In this document: positions 38,335 through 51,140 of the stretch, one piece after another
Layout: each line of letters begins with the position of its first letter
Position numbering within the stretch: the first letter of the stretch is position 1
DNA from: Listeria goaensis
GTDB taxonomy: Bacteria > Bacillota > Bacilli > Lactobacillales > Listeriaceae
Length of the DNA: 64,000 nt
NCBI RefSeq assembly: GCF_900186125.1
Contig: NZ_FYBQ01000006.1
Location: 1 to 64,000, forward strand
Direction of reading: 5' to 3'
Program-made: the position numbers and the translations under genes
Notes under the pieces: model-generated
Database searches by the model: none
What the model was told of the DNA's origin: nothing
What the model saw: the letters and a program-made list of their open reading frames with translations, nothing else

Positions 38335-38442
38335 AATCTCTCTCCCTTTTAACTCCGTATATTAAATCAAAAATCAAAATCTTTGTACGTATTTTTCTTT
38401 ATTATAAAAGACTTCGCAATTCTTGACAACTTAAAAGAGCTA

Positions 38443-39180
38443 TTACAAATCCCTAAAACTAGCTAGCGTAACATTCTCTTGCGCTAAATAATTTTGCAGT
38501 TCTTTTGATGTAAGTAGCGTCACTTCTTTCATGCGAATGTCCGAATACGATGATAGTCCTAATAATTCCTCATCCATAAACGCTGGGTGCGTCATGATTT
38601 CAACGACTTGGTCGGTATGTTTGTAAGCTTCAACAATTTTGCGAATGGTGGTCATGGTGACTCCTTCGCCGTAGAAATCATTTAAAAATAGGTCTGGAGT
38701 TTTCAATCGTTTGTAGTCCACGTCTGGCAGGCTTCTACGCACGCTAACCCCATATTTTTCTGCCAAACGATGCTCTACTTCGTAAATATGCGGTTCAAGC
38801 AGGTGATGCACGTCAAAGTGCGTGAACGGGATGCCCGCCGCCTTGATTTTTTCGATTTGCGCCGTGAATTCGCGTTCCACTTCTTCTAGGCTAAAATCCG
38901 GTGCGTTTTGTGTCAGCTCATCGATGTTCCGATAAAACTTGCCCTCATAATTTACGAGCGTCTTCAAATCCTTCAAAACCGGACTTCCGAACGTAAGCGC
39001 AAGATGTACCCCGATATCAAGCCCCGGGTTTTCCTTCGCCATTTGAACCGCAAGATCAAACGCGTGGCCGTTTGCAAGCATTGTTGTCGAACGCACAACA
39101 CCGTTCTTATAGGCGTCTAACGTGCCGTACACAGCCCCTTTTGTCATTCCGAAATCATCAGCATTAAAAATGAGTTTCAT
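38443..39180 (-). CDS. Carbohydrate deacetylase, YdjC/ChbG family
   Basis: 245 residues. The conserved start LIFNADDFGMTKGAVYGTLDAY provides the metal-binding Asp pair and HFDVHHLLEPHIYEV the metal-binding histidines. Relatives such as ChbG remove an acetyl group from N,N'-diacetylchitobiose phosphate; the substrate here is unknown. It starts 18 bases after the ispE stop. Confidence 0.9.
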   Translation of the reverse strand: MKLIFNADDFGMTKGAVYGTLDAYKNGVVRSTTMLANGHAFDLAVQMAKENPGLDIGVHLALTFGSPVLKDLKTLVNYEGKFYRNIDELTQNAPDFSLEEVEREFTAQIEKIKAAGIPFTHFDVHHLLEPHIYEVEHRLAEKYGVSVRRSLPDVDYKRLKTPDLFLNDFYGEGVTMTTIRKIVEAYKHTDQVVEIMTHPAFMDEELLGLSSYSDIRMKEVTLLTSKELQNYLAQENVTLASFRDL

Positions 39181-39197
39181 CGTTATCCTCCTCTATT

Positions 39198-40058
39198 TTA
39201 TTCGTCATATGACCATGGTCTAACCATGTATACTTCATCGCAAAAGCCTCTTAATCCGTTGTACACTCGTTTCGCGCGCGAATGCTGCTTCACAATCGCA
39301 AACACTGTTGGTCCGCTACCACTCATCATTGCTGCATCAGCACCGAATTCAAGCATTTTTTCTTTCAATTGCTTCACTTGACTATTTTTTTCTAACGTAA
39401 CACTTTCTAGCACATTTCCCATGGCCGCACAAATGCCATCTAAATCGCTCGTCGCAATCGCCGCGAGCATTTTTTTCGTATCGGGATGCGCCACTTCCTG
39501 CACCCGTAGTTCCTTGTAAACAGACGGGGTTGAAACGCCAATATTCGGTTTTGCCAAAATAATCCAGCACCCGGGCATGCGCTTAAGCCGCTCAATTAGC
39601 TCACCGCGCCCTGTAGCAAGCGCTGTCCCGCCGTAAAGACAAAACGCAATGTCCGAGCCAATCTCGGCACTTAAATCGGCTAATTTTTCTAAAGAAAGCC
39701 CTAAGTTCCAAAGTTTGTTTAACCCTTTCAAGGTAGCTGCCGCATCTGTGCTCCCCCCTGCTAGTCCTGCAGAAACTGGGATCTGCTTATCGAGAGTAAT
39801 TCTAACTCCCTGTTCCACTTGATACCTATCTTTTAAAAGCTGTGCCGCTTGATACACTAAGTTACGCTTGTCGTCAGGAATAAAGTGCGCTTTTACGTCT
39901 AATTCAATTCGGTCCTCGGAAAGAAGTTCTAGCTGCAAACTGTCCGATAAATCAATCGTCGTCATAACCATTTCCACTTCGTGATAACCATCTTCGCGTT
40001 TATATAGGGCATCGAGTGATAAATTGATTTTTGCTGGCGCCTTTATCGTTATTTTCAT
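39198..40058 (-). CDS. ispE: 4-diphosphocytidyl-2-C-methyl-D-erythritol kinase
   Basis: GHMP kinase of the MEP isoprenoid pathway. 286 residues, with [13 protein letters not shown] at the start, the ATP loop [17 protein letters not shown] mid-protein and [12 protein letters not shown] near the C-terminus. Downstream of veg, upstream of the deacetylase and purR, as in Bacillus order. Confidence 0.97.
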   Translation of the reverse strand: MKITIKAPAKINLSLDALYKREDGYHEVEMVMTTIDLSDSLQLELLSEDRIELDVKAHFIPDDKRNLVYQAAQLLKDRYQVEQGVRITLDKQIPVSAGLAGGSTDAAATLKGLNKLWNLGLSLEKLADLSAEIGSDIAFCLYGGTALATGRGELIERLKRMPGCWIILAKPNIGVSTPSVYKELRVQEVAHPDTKKMLAAIATSDLDGICAAMGNVLESVTLEKNSQVKQLKEKMLEFGADAAMMSGSGPTVFAIVKQHSRAKRVYNGLRGFCDEVYMVRPWSYDE

Positions 40059-40350
40059 TTTTTCGGCCTCCGTACATCCTTCTAAAATCTCTCCGTTTAT
40101 TTTATCATATGCGCGGAAAAATATGTAGTTTGAATTGTGAGATGGCTGTGCGATTGGGTGAATTGAGGAGGGGGGGGGAAGGAAATGAGGAGGGTTTATG
40201 CTTGGGATTAGGGGCTATGGAAGCTAATTTGATTATTAAGGGGGCTTTTGTGCTCGGATGAATACGTTCATACTTGGACTCTATGGAAGCAAACTACGCT
40301 TCCTAAGAGTCCAAGCAAAAAGCCGAACCACTGGTTCGGCTTGCTCTTCA
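40059..40350. other. Intergenic region ispE-veg with a G9 tract and repeats
   Basis: About 290 bases. On the plus strand it has a purine-rich block with nine consecutive G (40170-40178), flanked by GAGGAG units. A CTATGGAAGC repeat occurs twice (about 40213 and 40281). Two adjacent hairpins (40273-40315 and 40320-40342) occupy the right end. No supported gene. Confidence 0.6.
40273..40342 (-). terminator. veg terminator with a second adjoining hairpin
   Basis: The first hairpin after veg, AAGCCGAACCA with TGGTTCGGCTT (40320-40342), has a TTTTTG tail on the minus strand. Behind it CTTGGACTCT and AGAGTCCAAG (40273-40315) with inner GGAAGC/GCTTCC form a large second hairpin. Confidence 0.8.
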
Positions 40351-40608
40351 TTATAATGCGACTTCTGTCTTGTCGTCTGTGAACTCAAGTTCGACTGCGT
40401 CTGTTAGAATGTCTGTGTAGCTGTAGGACACTCTTTCAAAGTTGTTTTCATCTTGATTTAGTTCAACAATGAAAACGGATGGATAGGTTTCTGCTAAAAC
40501 ACCGCAACGTTCAATCGTTTTTTTACGGCCTCCGTTTGCTTTCAATGTTAAAGCTTTACCTAGTCTCTCGTCTAGGCTTTTTTTAATGCTTGCAATGGTT
40601 TTTGGCAT
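40351..40608 (-). CDS. veg: Veg protein
   Basis: 85 residues with the family pattern [37 protein letters not shown]. In B. subtilis Veg stimulates biofilm gene expression by inhibiting the SinR repressor; its biochemical role is unclear. The start at 40608 follows GAGGTGG; a frame to 40623 lacks an SD. Between ksgA and ispE as in Bacillus. Confidence 0.94.
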   Translation of the reverse strand: MPKTIASIKKSLDERLGKALTLKANGGRKKTIERCGVLAETYPSVFIVELNQDENNFERVSYSYTDILTDAVELEFTDDKTEVAL

Positions 40609-40725
40609 TATTTTCCACCTCACTAAATAAAATTATAGCATAAAGCAAGAGGAAAATCAATAACAGAATATTTTATCAATGAAATGGTACAATGTCAACA
40701 ACAATATATCTTTTCTTATAAAAAA

Positions 40726-42178
<1,453 letters not shown>

Positions 42179-42232
42179 TTTTAACGTCCTTTTTCAAATC
42201 AATAAAGTTATCATACCACAGCCCACAAAAAA

Positions 42233-42262
42233 AGCGAAGCCTATTTCGCTAGGCTTCGCTCG
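42233..42262 (-). terminator. yabE terminator
   Basis: AGCGAAGCCTA (42233-42243) pairs perfectly with TAGGCTTCGCT (42250-42260); a T7 run follows on the minus strand. Confidence 0.9.
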
Positions 42263-42272
42263 ATATACTTAA

Positions 42273-43493
42273 TTATAAAACACGTACAGTAACAGTTCTG
42301 CGTCCCCAGTTTACACAAGAGCCATGGTCTGGGAAATAAACGTCAACGATATTCCCTTTAATTGCTCCACCTGTGTCCCCAGCAATCGCAACGCCGTATC
42401 CTTCAACCCAAACTTTTGAGCCTAGTGGAATGACGCTTGGATCAACCGCAACAACTTTTAAGCCCGGGTTCGCACTTAAATTAATACCTGTCGCAGTTCT
42501 TCCGCCACCTGTATAAGCTGTTGATTGCATTGTGAAAGTTTTACCGCCACTTGGAGCAGACGCCTGAGAAGAACGATTCACGTTCGACGCTTTCGACTTG
42601 CTTGAATGACTTACAGAAACCGTTTGGACGGCTTTTGTTCCACGTGCAACAACTTGATTTTCACTTTTTGTAACAACTGATTCACTGATGCGTTTACGTG
42701 CTTTTTCTTTACCATTTTCTAAAACAACTTCATATTTTACTTTTTTAGAGCCTTGTTTACCGGCAGAAACAACTTTTGTTTCACCTTTTTCAAGACTAGC
42801 ATCGTTTTGATATACTGTATCAAAATTAATTTTTTCGGTCTTTTCTTCTGCCTTTTTATCTACGTATGTAACCAAAATTGCCATATTTTCTTTTAAAGCT
42901 GTATGTTTAGCTGGCGAAACGCGGTCATCTTTTTGAAGCTTAATGTTCTTCTCTTCTAAAAGGTCACCAACATTTGCTTTTGTGGACCAAACTTGTTCTT
43001 TTTGAGCACCATTTTGTAATACCAAATTAATCGCACGGTCGATTTTTATGTTTAAACCGTCTTTCAATTTCGTATCAAGTGCCACATTAACAACATCATG
43101 AGGACGAGTTGTGATATTTTCATCCTTAAGCAACTCTTCTACAGTCGCCTTTGTACTCCACACTTTTGTTTCATTACCGTTATCAGTAATATTCACTTGA
43201 TTAGCGTTAGAAAACTTAATTTCCATGCCATCTTTAATTTTTGTATTTTTAGATGGTGACACTTCGTCGTGTGCACCTAATTTAATTCCTGATTCATCTA
43301 AAGCTTCACCAACTGTAGCTGCATGTGTCTTTGCTTCAATTTTTTCACCTGCATTTAAAATGGTGATATCGTTTTTTGTTCCTTCGAAAACGAAATAAAA
43401 AACCAGTGCTACTACAATAACAAATCCTGCAATCAAAATAGGTAATTTCCATTTTGATGGTTGGTCTACGTTACTGCTGTTTTCCATGGTCAT
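42273..43493 (-). CDS. yabE: Resuscitation-promoting-like cell wall protein (YabE; DUF348, G5, 3D domains)
   Basis: 406 residues. An N-terminal membrane anchor or uncleaved signal (about 14-32) is followed by three DUF348 repeats (about 40-215). A G5 domain (about 215-290) follows, then a serine-rich linker and a C-terminal 3D domain with the three Asp and GINLSANPGLKVVAVDPSVIPLGS. The 3D domain is the lytic transglycosylase fold of MltA and of the stationary-phase Sps/Rpf-like proteins that remodel peptidoglycan. Its own promoter is at 43522-43551. Confidence 0.92.
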   Translation of the reverse strand: MTMENSSNVDQPSKWKLPILIAGFVIVVALVFYFVFEGTKNDITILNAGEKIEAKTHAATVGEALDESGIKLGAHDEVSPSKNTKIKDGMEIKFSNANQVNITDNGNETKVWSTKATVEELLKDENITTRPHDVVNVALDTKLKDGLNIKIDRAINLVLQNGAQKEQVWSTKANVGDLLEEKNIKLQKDDRVSPAKHTALKENMAILVTYVDKKAEEKTEKINFDTVYQNDASLEKGETKVVSAGKQGSKKVKYEVVLENGKEKARKRISESVVTKSENQVVARGTKAVQTVSVSHSSKSKASNVNRSSQASAPSGGKTFTMQSTAYTGGGRTATGINLSANPGLKVVAVDPSVIPLGSKVWVEGYGVAIAGDTGGAIKGNIVDVYFPDHGSCVNWGRRTVTVRVL

Positions 43494-43521
43494 ATATTTC
43501 TCCCCTTTCTACTCGCTAGTG

Positions 43522-43551
43522 ATTATATACAAGGGAGGAAAGAACTGTCAA
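43522..43551 (-). promoter_or_regulatory. yabE promoter
   Basis: Minus strand -35 TTGACA (43546-43551), 18-base spacer, -10 TATAAT (43522-43527). The leader is only about 20 bases, with AAAGGGGAG as SD. The rest of the gap to tatD shows no clear riboswitch. Confidence 0.7.
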
Positions 43552-43784
43552 TTTTACCAATTCTTTGTTCACATTTTCTCAATATATCATCAAAAACATT
43601 GATATAAAGCCACTTGAAAATGTTCATTTTGACAAAATTAGACTTTATGTCAATTAGATGTCAAAAAACTACGACTCAAGACTTAGGCATAAAATCAGGG
43701 GGTTTGGACTAATCCATCCCCCTTGTATCCAACAAACTTAAGAATGCATTACAGACAGCCGCTTTTATTACAGGAATGTAACAA

Positions 43785-44555
43785 TTAAAAGTCTATTCGA
43801 AATAGCTTTTGGGCGTTATTCGTTGTTGCCGTAGCAATGTCTTCATATTTCATTTCTTTCAATTCGGCGATTTTTTCGGCAACCAACTTGACGTAAGCGG
43901 GTTCATTTCTTTTGCCTCGATTGGGGTGTGGAGCGAGATAAGGCGCATCAGTTTCGATTAAAATCCGATCAATTGGTATAGCTTCCGCCGCAATTTTTGG
44001 CAACTTCGCATTTTTAAAAGTGACTGTCCCACCGAAAGAAATATAAAAATTCATCGCAAGGCACGCCTCCATGACCTCCACCGTTTCACCGAAGCAATGC
44101 ATAATGCCGCCGACTTCTTCTGCTTTTTCTTCTTTTAAAATTTGGATAATGTCATCCGTTGCTTCGCGGTTATGAATGACGATGGGCATCTTGACTTCCC
44201 TCGCCAACCGAATTTGTTTGCGAAAAACCTCAAATTGAACTTCCTTCGGCGACGTGTCCCAATGATAATCAAGCCCCATTTCGCCTAGCGCCACCATCTT
44301 AGGATGCTTCGTAAGTTCCCGCAGCCAATCTAAATCCGCATCTGTGAAATCAATTGCATCTGTAGGGTGCCACCCTAAAATCAAATAAATAAACTCATAT
44401 TTATCCGCCAGTTCAAGCGCGCGTTCAATTGTTTTGCGATTAAAACCGACAACCGCCATCTTTATAACATCATTTTCCTTCGCACGTTTAATCACTTCTT
44501 CTAAATCATCATTAAACGCGTCATCATTTAAATGTACATGCGTATCAAAAAGCAT
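43785..44555 (-). CDS. tatD: TatD-family metal-dependent DNase
   Basis: 256 residues, amidohydrolase fold. Metal ligands are seen in FDTHVHLND at the N-terminus, GEMGLDYHWD, IVIHNREA, IMHCFGE and ETDAPYLAPHPNRGKRNEP. Members act as 3'-5' DNases on damaged DNA. The start at 44555 has GGAGGAG upstream; the earlier ATG at 44576 has none. In Bacillus the gene follows metG; here an ABC exporter and a TetR gene are inserted between them. Confidence 0.95.
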   Translation of the reverse strand: MLFDTHVHLNDDAFNDDLEEVIKRAKENDVIKMAVVGFNRKTIERALELADKYEFIYLILGWHPTDAIDFTDADLDWLRELTKHPKMVALGEMGLDYHWDTSPKEVQFEVFRKQIRLAREVKMPIVIHNREATDDIIQILKEEKAEEVGGIMHCFGETVEVMEACLAMNFYISFGGTVTFKNAKLPKIAAEAIPIDRILIETDAPYLAPHPNRGKRNEPAYVKLVAEKIAELKEMKYEDIATATTNNAQKLFRIDF

Positions 44556-44598
44556 TTTTACTCCTCCAAAATTCATCTTTCTTCTATTATAATATAAA

Positions 44599-44628
44599 AA
44601 AAGAAGGTGAGCTAGCTCACCTTCTTTT
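44599..44628 (-). terminator. Terminator of the ABC-2 exporter operon
   Basis: AAGAAGGTGA (44601-44610) pairs with TCACCTTCTT (44617-44626) and is followed by TTTTTTT on the minus strand, right at the permease stop. Confidence 0.9.
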
Positions 44629-46240
44629 AGGCACCTTCAATTAAATCGCGTTTCTTATAGCCGAAGTAGCCAAGGATAATTAACGCGCAACCGATGATTG
44701 TTATAGTCACAAACGTTGGGGCGTCGAAACTTTCCATAGGCATTTGTGGGATAAAACTTTGAATCGCCGTTTTTAAAAACCAGTCTGGCAAGTCTAAAAT
44801 TCCGCTGAAATAGTTGAGCGCAAATGAATAGCCAAGGTAAACATAGACCAGTTTGCCAAGTTTAGGCGCAAAGCCGAATACAAATGCAGCAAGACCGATG
44901 AAAAATAGTACGGCAGGCAAAAAATTAAAGCCGCTTGCTAAAAAGTCACCCATATCCATTGTTGAATTATTTTTCATCACAGAAATGGCTGTACCCCCTA
45001 GGCTGCTAACGGCGAGTAAAATTCCGGCTACCGCCGACAAGATGGCCAGCGAAACCGATGTCCAGTACAATTTACTGCGGGTTACCTTCGTCGAATAAAG
45101 TTGACTTAAGCGAAGCCGGCTTTCTTCCACAAAAAGTTTATTAATAATCGCAATCGGCAGAATCGCAACGAGGCTCACTAACACCATCATAATCGTTGCC
45201 GTGAAAGATTCTTCAATCGAAACGCCCGTTTGCGTAAACATTTGTTTCAACACGTCGTTACTTTCAAGGAACGACTGCATATCGCCGTAAATCGAGCCGT
45301 ACGCTGCGCCCATAACAGCAAATGCAATCAGCCAGCCGATAATCACGCCTTTATTAATTTTGAAAAATAATCCTGGTACAGAAAGCAAAGATTTTTTCGC
45401 CGTAGCGCGTCCTTCCCGCTCTGGCAAATAACCTGCACCCATATCGCGCTTTTGTTCAAGCGCAAACGCGATGACAATCATCACCACACTGAAAATCAAA
45501 GCATATAAAAGCGGCAAAACATTATTTTCGGTAAAAGGGTAGGTTAAGTATGTCCACCCCATTGGATTTAGCATGGACAAATCGACATTGGCGACATCCG
45601 TTCCAGCACGCAAAATATACAACAGACCTACAATTCCGAGCGAAGCGCCTGTCGCGCTTGATGAATTCGGCATAATTTGCGCCATCACCAAGGCGATAAC
45701 TGCCCCGATTAAGCCAGCCGCAGCAATTGATGCCCCAAATAGCATCGAACCGCCCAGCGTAATACTTGTTGCGCCAAAACTTGCCATCATGATGGCGATA
45801 AACGCGCCTAGTAGGACATTGATTACCATCGTTTCCAGAATGACCGCAAGCGAATTGGATTGACGACCAACTTGGAACGAGCGCACAAGTTCAGTTAAAC
45901 CTAAATCTTCTTCTTTTCTCGTGTGCCCAACAACGTGCAGTGCCGAAACGATCATTGCAAATAAGCCACAGAAAAGGAGCATTTCATTCGAGTACATCGC
46001 ACCAAGCGTATAATCGGCCGCACTGGAAACAGGTGTTGGTCCGACCATCGAGATCATCGCCGGATTTTGCATCGTTTCATACATACCAATTAAGCCTGAT
46101 CCTTTTGCGATTTCTTCAAACGCTGGAACGTAAGCCCCAGAAAAAGCGCCTAGACCTACTACCCAAAATATAATTTTCTTATAATCGCGTTTGGCATATT
46201 GTAGAAATAAAATATGCCAGCGAGCAAATTTTTCTTTCAT
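44627..46240 (-). CDS. ABC-2 type exporter membrane protein
   Basis: 537 residues with about 12 hydrophobic segments in two similar halves. The pattern resembles the putative polyketide-antibiotic exporter permeases (YHILFLQYAKRDYKKIIFW start). The ATG at 46240 has GGAGGGG 7 bases upstream. Paired with the ATPase gene 24 bases before it and the divergent TetR repressor, it probably exports a toxic compound; the substrate is unknown. The unit breaks the tatD-metG order. Confidence 0.85.
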   Translation of the reverse strand: MKEKFARWHILFLQYAKRDYKKIIFWVVGLGAFSGAYVPAFEEIAKGSGLIGMYETMQNPAMISMVGPTPVSSAADYTLGAMYSNEMLLFCGLFAMIVSALHVVGHTRKEEDLGLTELVRSFQVGRQSNSLAVILETMVINVLLGAFIAIMMASFGATSITLGGSMLFGASIAAAGLIGAVIALVMAQIMPNSSSATGASLGIVGLLYILRAGTDVANVDLSMLNPMGWTYLTYPFTENNVLPLLYALIFSVVMIVIAFALEQKRDMGAGYLPEREGRATAKKSLLSVPGLFFKINKGVIIGWLIAFAVMGAAYGSIYGDMQSFLESNDVLKQMFTQTGVSIEESFTATIMMVLVSLVAILPIAIINKLFVEESRLRLSQLYSTKVTRSKLYWTSVSLAILSAVAGILLAVSSLGGTAISVMKNNSTMDMGDFLASGFNFLPAVLFFIGLAAFVFGFAPKLGKLVYVYLGYSFALNYFSGILDLPDWFLKTAIQSFIPQMPMESFDAPTFVTITIIGCALIILGYFGYKKRDLIEGA

Positions 46241-46264
46241 TAGATTCCCCTCCAGTCCCATCGC

Positions 46265-47146
46265 CTAACCTTCATAGTGACGCATGAATAGATCTTCAAG
46301 CGTAGGAGGTACGGATTCAAATTTTTTGACACCGAGCTTAGAAGCCGCTAATAAAATCGTATTAATATGTTGGTTGTCGGCAGAAAATGTGGCTTTATTT
46401 TCGTGTTGCGCAAAATCATGTACGCCTTCCACATTCGCAAGTTCGCCTGCGTCGCCTTCTGTTACAACCGTAATTGTTGAACGCGTTAAATGACGTAATT
46501 CATCAAGCGTACCAGTTTCCACAATATTCCCTTGCCGAATAATTACGACTTTATCAGCTAAACGTTCTACCTCGCTCAAAATATGAGAGGAAAGCAGAAT
46601 CGCTTTTCCTGCATGCTTAATTTTTTCCACTTCATCTTGGAAAACCGACTCCATGAGCGGATCCAGTCCAGAAGTTGGCTCATCAAAAATATACAAATCG
46701 GACTCAACCGAAAGCGCAGCAATCAAGCCAACTTTTTGACGATTTCCCTTCGAATAGCTCTTCGCTTTTTTCTTAGGGTCAAGTTCAAAACGTTTGATTA
46801 AATGATCACGTTTCGCTTTATCGCCGCCGCCGTGAAGTTTCATAAACAAATCAATAATCTCTCCGCCCGTCAAGCTGCCCCAAAGCGCTACATCGCCTGG
46901 TACGTATGAAATACGCTTATGAATTTCAAGACTATCCTTCCAAACATCTAAATCAAAAACGGTAACATCACCTGCATCCCGTTTAATGATTCCAAGTATT
47001 GTGCGAATTGTTGTCGACTTCCCAGCACCATTTGGTCCGATAAAACCAACGACCTCACCAGCACCAACAGTAAATGTAACATCTTCTAACGCTTGGAATT
47101 TTCCGAATTTTTTTTGCAATCCTCGCACTTTCATAATTTCAGTCAT
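46265..47146 (-). CDS. ABC-2 type exporter ATP-binding protein
   Basis: 293 residues. Walker A GPNGAGKST (about 36-44), signature YSKGNRQKVGLIAAL and Walker B LYIFDEPTSGLDP, H-loop SSHIL. The C-terminal extension of about 80 residues is common in drug-export ATPases (DrrA-like). Operon with the permease; expression is likely controlled by the divergent TetR protein through the palindrome at 47194-47213. Confidence 0.93.
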   Translation of the reverse strand: MTEIMKVRGLQKKFGKFQALEDVTFTVGAGEVVGFIGPNGAGKSTTIRTILGIIKRDAGDVTVFDLDVWKDSLEIHKRISYVPGDVALWGSLTGGEIIDLFMKLHGGGDKAKRDHLIKRFELDPKKKAKSYSKGNRQKVGLIAALSVESDLYIFDEPTSGLDPLMESVFQDEVEKIKHAGKAILLSSHILSEVERLADKVVIIRQGNIVETGTLDELRHLTRSTITVVTEGDAGELANVEGVHDFAQHENKATFSADNQHINTILLAASKLGVKKFESVPPTLEDLFMRHYEG

Positions 47147-47193
47147 AACACTAGACTCCTTTTTTGACGCGTTTTATTAATGTTCTCATTCCC

Positions 47194-47213
47194 TTTTAAA
47201 CTAGAGTTTAAAA
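47194..47213. promoter_or_regulatory. Perfect palindrome, likely TetR operator
   Basis: TTTTAAACT (47194-47202), AG, AGTTTAAAA (47205-47213) is a perfect 9-base inverted repeat 48 bases upstream of the ABC ATPase gene, in the gap shared with the divergent TetR gene. Size and place suit a TetR dimer. Confidence 0.55.
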
Positions 47214-47353
47214 CTTTTTAATTAAGAACTATAAATTACAATATCGTTCTTAACTAAAGATATTTAACTTTATTTAAAACTAAATAATATTTATGAGTCC
47301 TATAATAGACCCATTTCATGGATAAGTCAATAATTTTATGAACTATTTTTTTA

Positions 47354-47382
47354 TTGAAGTTTCTACAAGGTTTATATATAAT
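47354..47382 (+). promoter_or_regulatory. Promoter of the TetR gene
   Basis: -35 TTGAAG (47354-47359), 17-base spacer, -10 TATAAT (47377-47382), about 60 bases upstream of the ATG. Confidence 0.65.
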
Positions 47383-47445
47383 AGAAGAGAAAATAATTAT
47401 GAACTTTAAAATAGACTTTAGACTTTTGAGAAAGTAGGGATTATC

Positions 47446-48045
47446 ATGAATGGTTTCGAAAAACGCACGGAAGAAAAGAAAAAAAGCGTTTTGGAAGCGG
47501 CTTTCAAATTAATGAATACAGAAGCTGGCGTTAAAAACTTAACTGTCGATGATATCGTAAAATCAGCAAACGTCGGCAAAACGACCATTTTTAAATATTT
47601 TGGTAGCAAGGAAAATATCATCCACGAGGTGTTCTATACGTTTTTAAACGAAATGGGCGAATCGGCAAAGGCGATTATGGCGGAGAATAAACCATTCGAA
47701 GAAACCATCATTGCAATGAGTCAAAATAAAATCCGTTTTTTAGACAAAGTAAATAAGCAATTTTATTTGGATTTAATGGTGTATTTCACTGAAAAAGAGG
47801 ACGACGGCATGACGCGCATTATGGAGGAGTACACGAAGCAAAGTTTTAATATGATGCTGGATTTATTTCACCGTGGGCGGAAAGAGGGAAAAGTGGACTT
47901 GAAATATTCAGATGAGTTCTTAATTCTTTATTTTCAGGCACTCGTCGAAGGCATTTCGAGCCCAGCAATTTATGAGCGTATTTTGCCTTATACGGAGGAA
48001 TGGACGGAGCTTCTTGTGAAAGGGATTGCGCCGCCGAATAAATGA
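47446..48045 (+). CDS. TetR/AcrR-family transcriptional regulator
   Basis: 199 residues. N-terminal HTH (about 10-55: EKKKSVLEAAFKLMN, VDDIVKSANVGKTTIFKYFGSKENI) and a ligand-binding helical C-terminus. Divergent from the ABC-2 exporter, so it probably represses that operon and itself. It ends in a bidirectional terminator shared with metG. Confidence 0.92.
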   Translation: MNGFEKRTEEKKKSVLEAAFKLMNTEAGVKNLTVDDIVKSANVGKTTIFKYFGSKENIIHEVFYTFLNEMGESAKAIMAENKPFEETIIAMSQNKIRFLDKVNKQFYLDLMVYFTEKEDDGMTRIMEEYTKQSFNMMLDLFHRGRKEGKVDLKYSDEFLILYFQALVEGISSPAIYERILPYTEEWTELLVKGIAPPNK

Positions 48046-48049
48046 TTAA

Positions 48050-48084
48050 AAAACCCCCGAGTTCAGTTTGAACTCGGGGGTTTT
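48050..48084. terminator. Bidirectional terminator, tetR / metG
   Basis: A 16-base perfect stem (48050-48065 with 48069-48084) containing five G-C pairs in a row and A/T runs on both sides, between two converging genes. Confidence 0.92.
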
Positions 48085-48089
48085 ACTGT

Positions 48090-50096
<2,007 letters not shown>

Positions 50097-50147
50097 CTAA
50101 AATTCTAAACGATTCCGTTATATTATAGCACATTCAGATGCAGATTT

Positions 50148-51005
50148 TTAGATACCTTTTGTGACACCAATTAGAACGCCGCCGATTACAACGAGTATTA
50201 CGCCGACAATGACGAACGCCATTTCTTTTTTCGTTTTCTTTTCTCCTAAAAGTAAAATGCCGCCTAGTGTCGAGATTACGACGCCAAGTTGTGATAGAGA
50301 GAATCCAGTTGCGACGCCAACAAGCCCGTTTGCATAGAGCATTGCTAGATTTCCGCCCGCCCAAATCATGCCCGGAATCATAATAAGCCATGTCCGCTTC
50401 GTGAAGCGCTTTTCTTTCCCATTGTATGTCATCACAAAAGCAGACACCACCATACCAGCAGCCTGCGGTAAAATTGCATCAAAACCATTAATATGGAACC
50501 CTTGAATGATAACCACATAACCGATGTAGCCAAGCGATGAAATTGTTAGAAGCATTAAACCGCGACTAACCGATTTATCCGCGTCCGTTTGATGCTCGGC
50601 ATAAGAAGTCAGATAAATTCCTCCAACAATTAGAACGAGCGCCGAAAAACCTAGAACGAGACGTAGCGTCGTGTCCCACTCATGAAATAAAAGTACGCCG
50701 CAAAGCGTTGTACCTACAAGTTGCATGCCTGTTGAGATCGGCATCGCCTTTGAAACACCAATAACTTTAAAAGACTGCAACTGAAACATTTGACCAACAG
50801 ACCATAAACACCCTGTAAAAAAACTTACGACAAGCGTTTGAACGGTGTAGTCAGGTTGTCTGAATACAAATACAATTAACGCAAAGACGAACGCACCAAG
50901 TGTGACTCCCATTGTTTGTTGGCGTGCTGTTCCCCCGACCTTCGTAATGACAAGCGGCATAATCCCCCATAAAACCGCTGGAATTAATGCAATCAAAATG
51001 TTCAA
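50148..51005 (-). CDS. glcU: Glucose uptake protein, GRP family (GlcU-like)
   Basis: 285 residues with ten predicted transmembrane helices, opening [17 protein letters not shown]. Relatives are proton-coupled glucose or ribose transporters of the drug/metabolite superfamily. I placed the start at the TTG at 51005, preceded by AGGGGGAG; extending to 51080 would add 25 mostly charged residues without an SD. It offers a PTS-independent route for glucose next to a PTS-rich region. Confidence 0.9.
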   Translation of the reverse strand: MNILIALIPAVLWGIMPLVITKVGGTARQQTMGVTLGAFVFALIVFVFRQPDYTVQTLVVSFFTGCLWSVGQMFQLQSFKVIGVSKAMPISTGMQLVGTTLCGVLLFHEWDTTLRLVLGFSALVLIVGGIYLTSYAEHQTDADKSVSRGLMLLTISSLGYIGYVVIIQGFHINGFDAILPQAAGMVVSAFVMTYNGKEKRFTKRTWLIMIPGMIWAGGNLAMLYANGLVGVATGFSLSQLGVVISTLGGILLLGEKKTKKEMAFVIVGVILVVIGGVLIGVTKGI

Positions 51006-51088
51006 ACTTTTGCTCCCCCTTTTAACCCGAATTTTGTACTTCTTCTTATTATAACGGATACTTATTTCGAATGATAGCACGCAACAAA

Positions 51089-51125
51089 AAAACCAGAGAT
51101 TCTTCTCGGAAGAATTTCTGGTTTT
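51089..51125 (-). terminator. Terminator of the blaI-M56 operon
   Basis: A 15-base near-perfect stem (51091-51105 with 51109-51123) with a 3-base loop and T7 on the minus strand, after the M56 gene. Confidence 0.9.
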
Positions 51126-51140
51126 TGTCCTATTTAACGA

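Noticed and set aside
40031-40261. 76-codon plus-strand ORF over the ispE 5' end and the G tract
   Set aside because: It starts antisense to ispE, crosses the poly-G tract and has no SD in a suitable position.
43494-43784. Possible ydaO-type riboswitch upstream of yabE
   Set aside because: The yabE promoter lies only about 20 bases before the SD, leaving no room for an aptamer, and the known motif is not visible.
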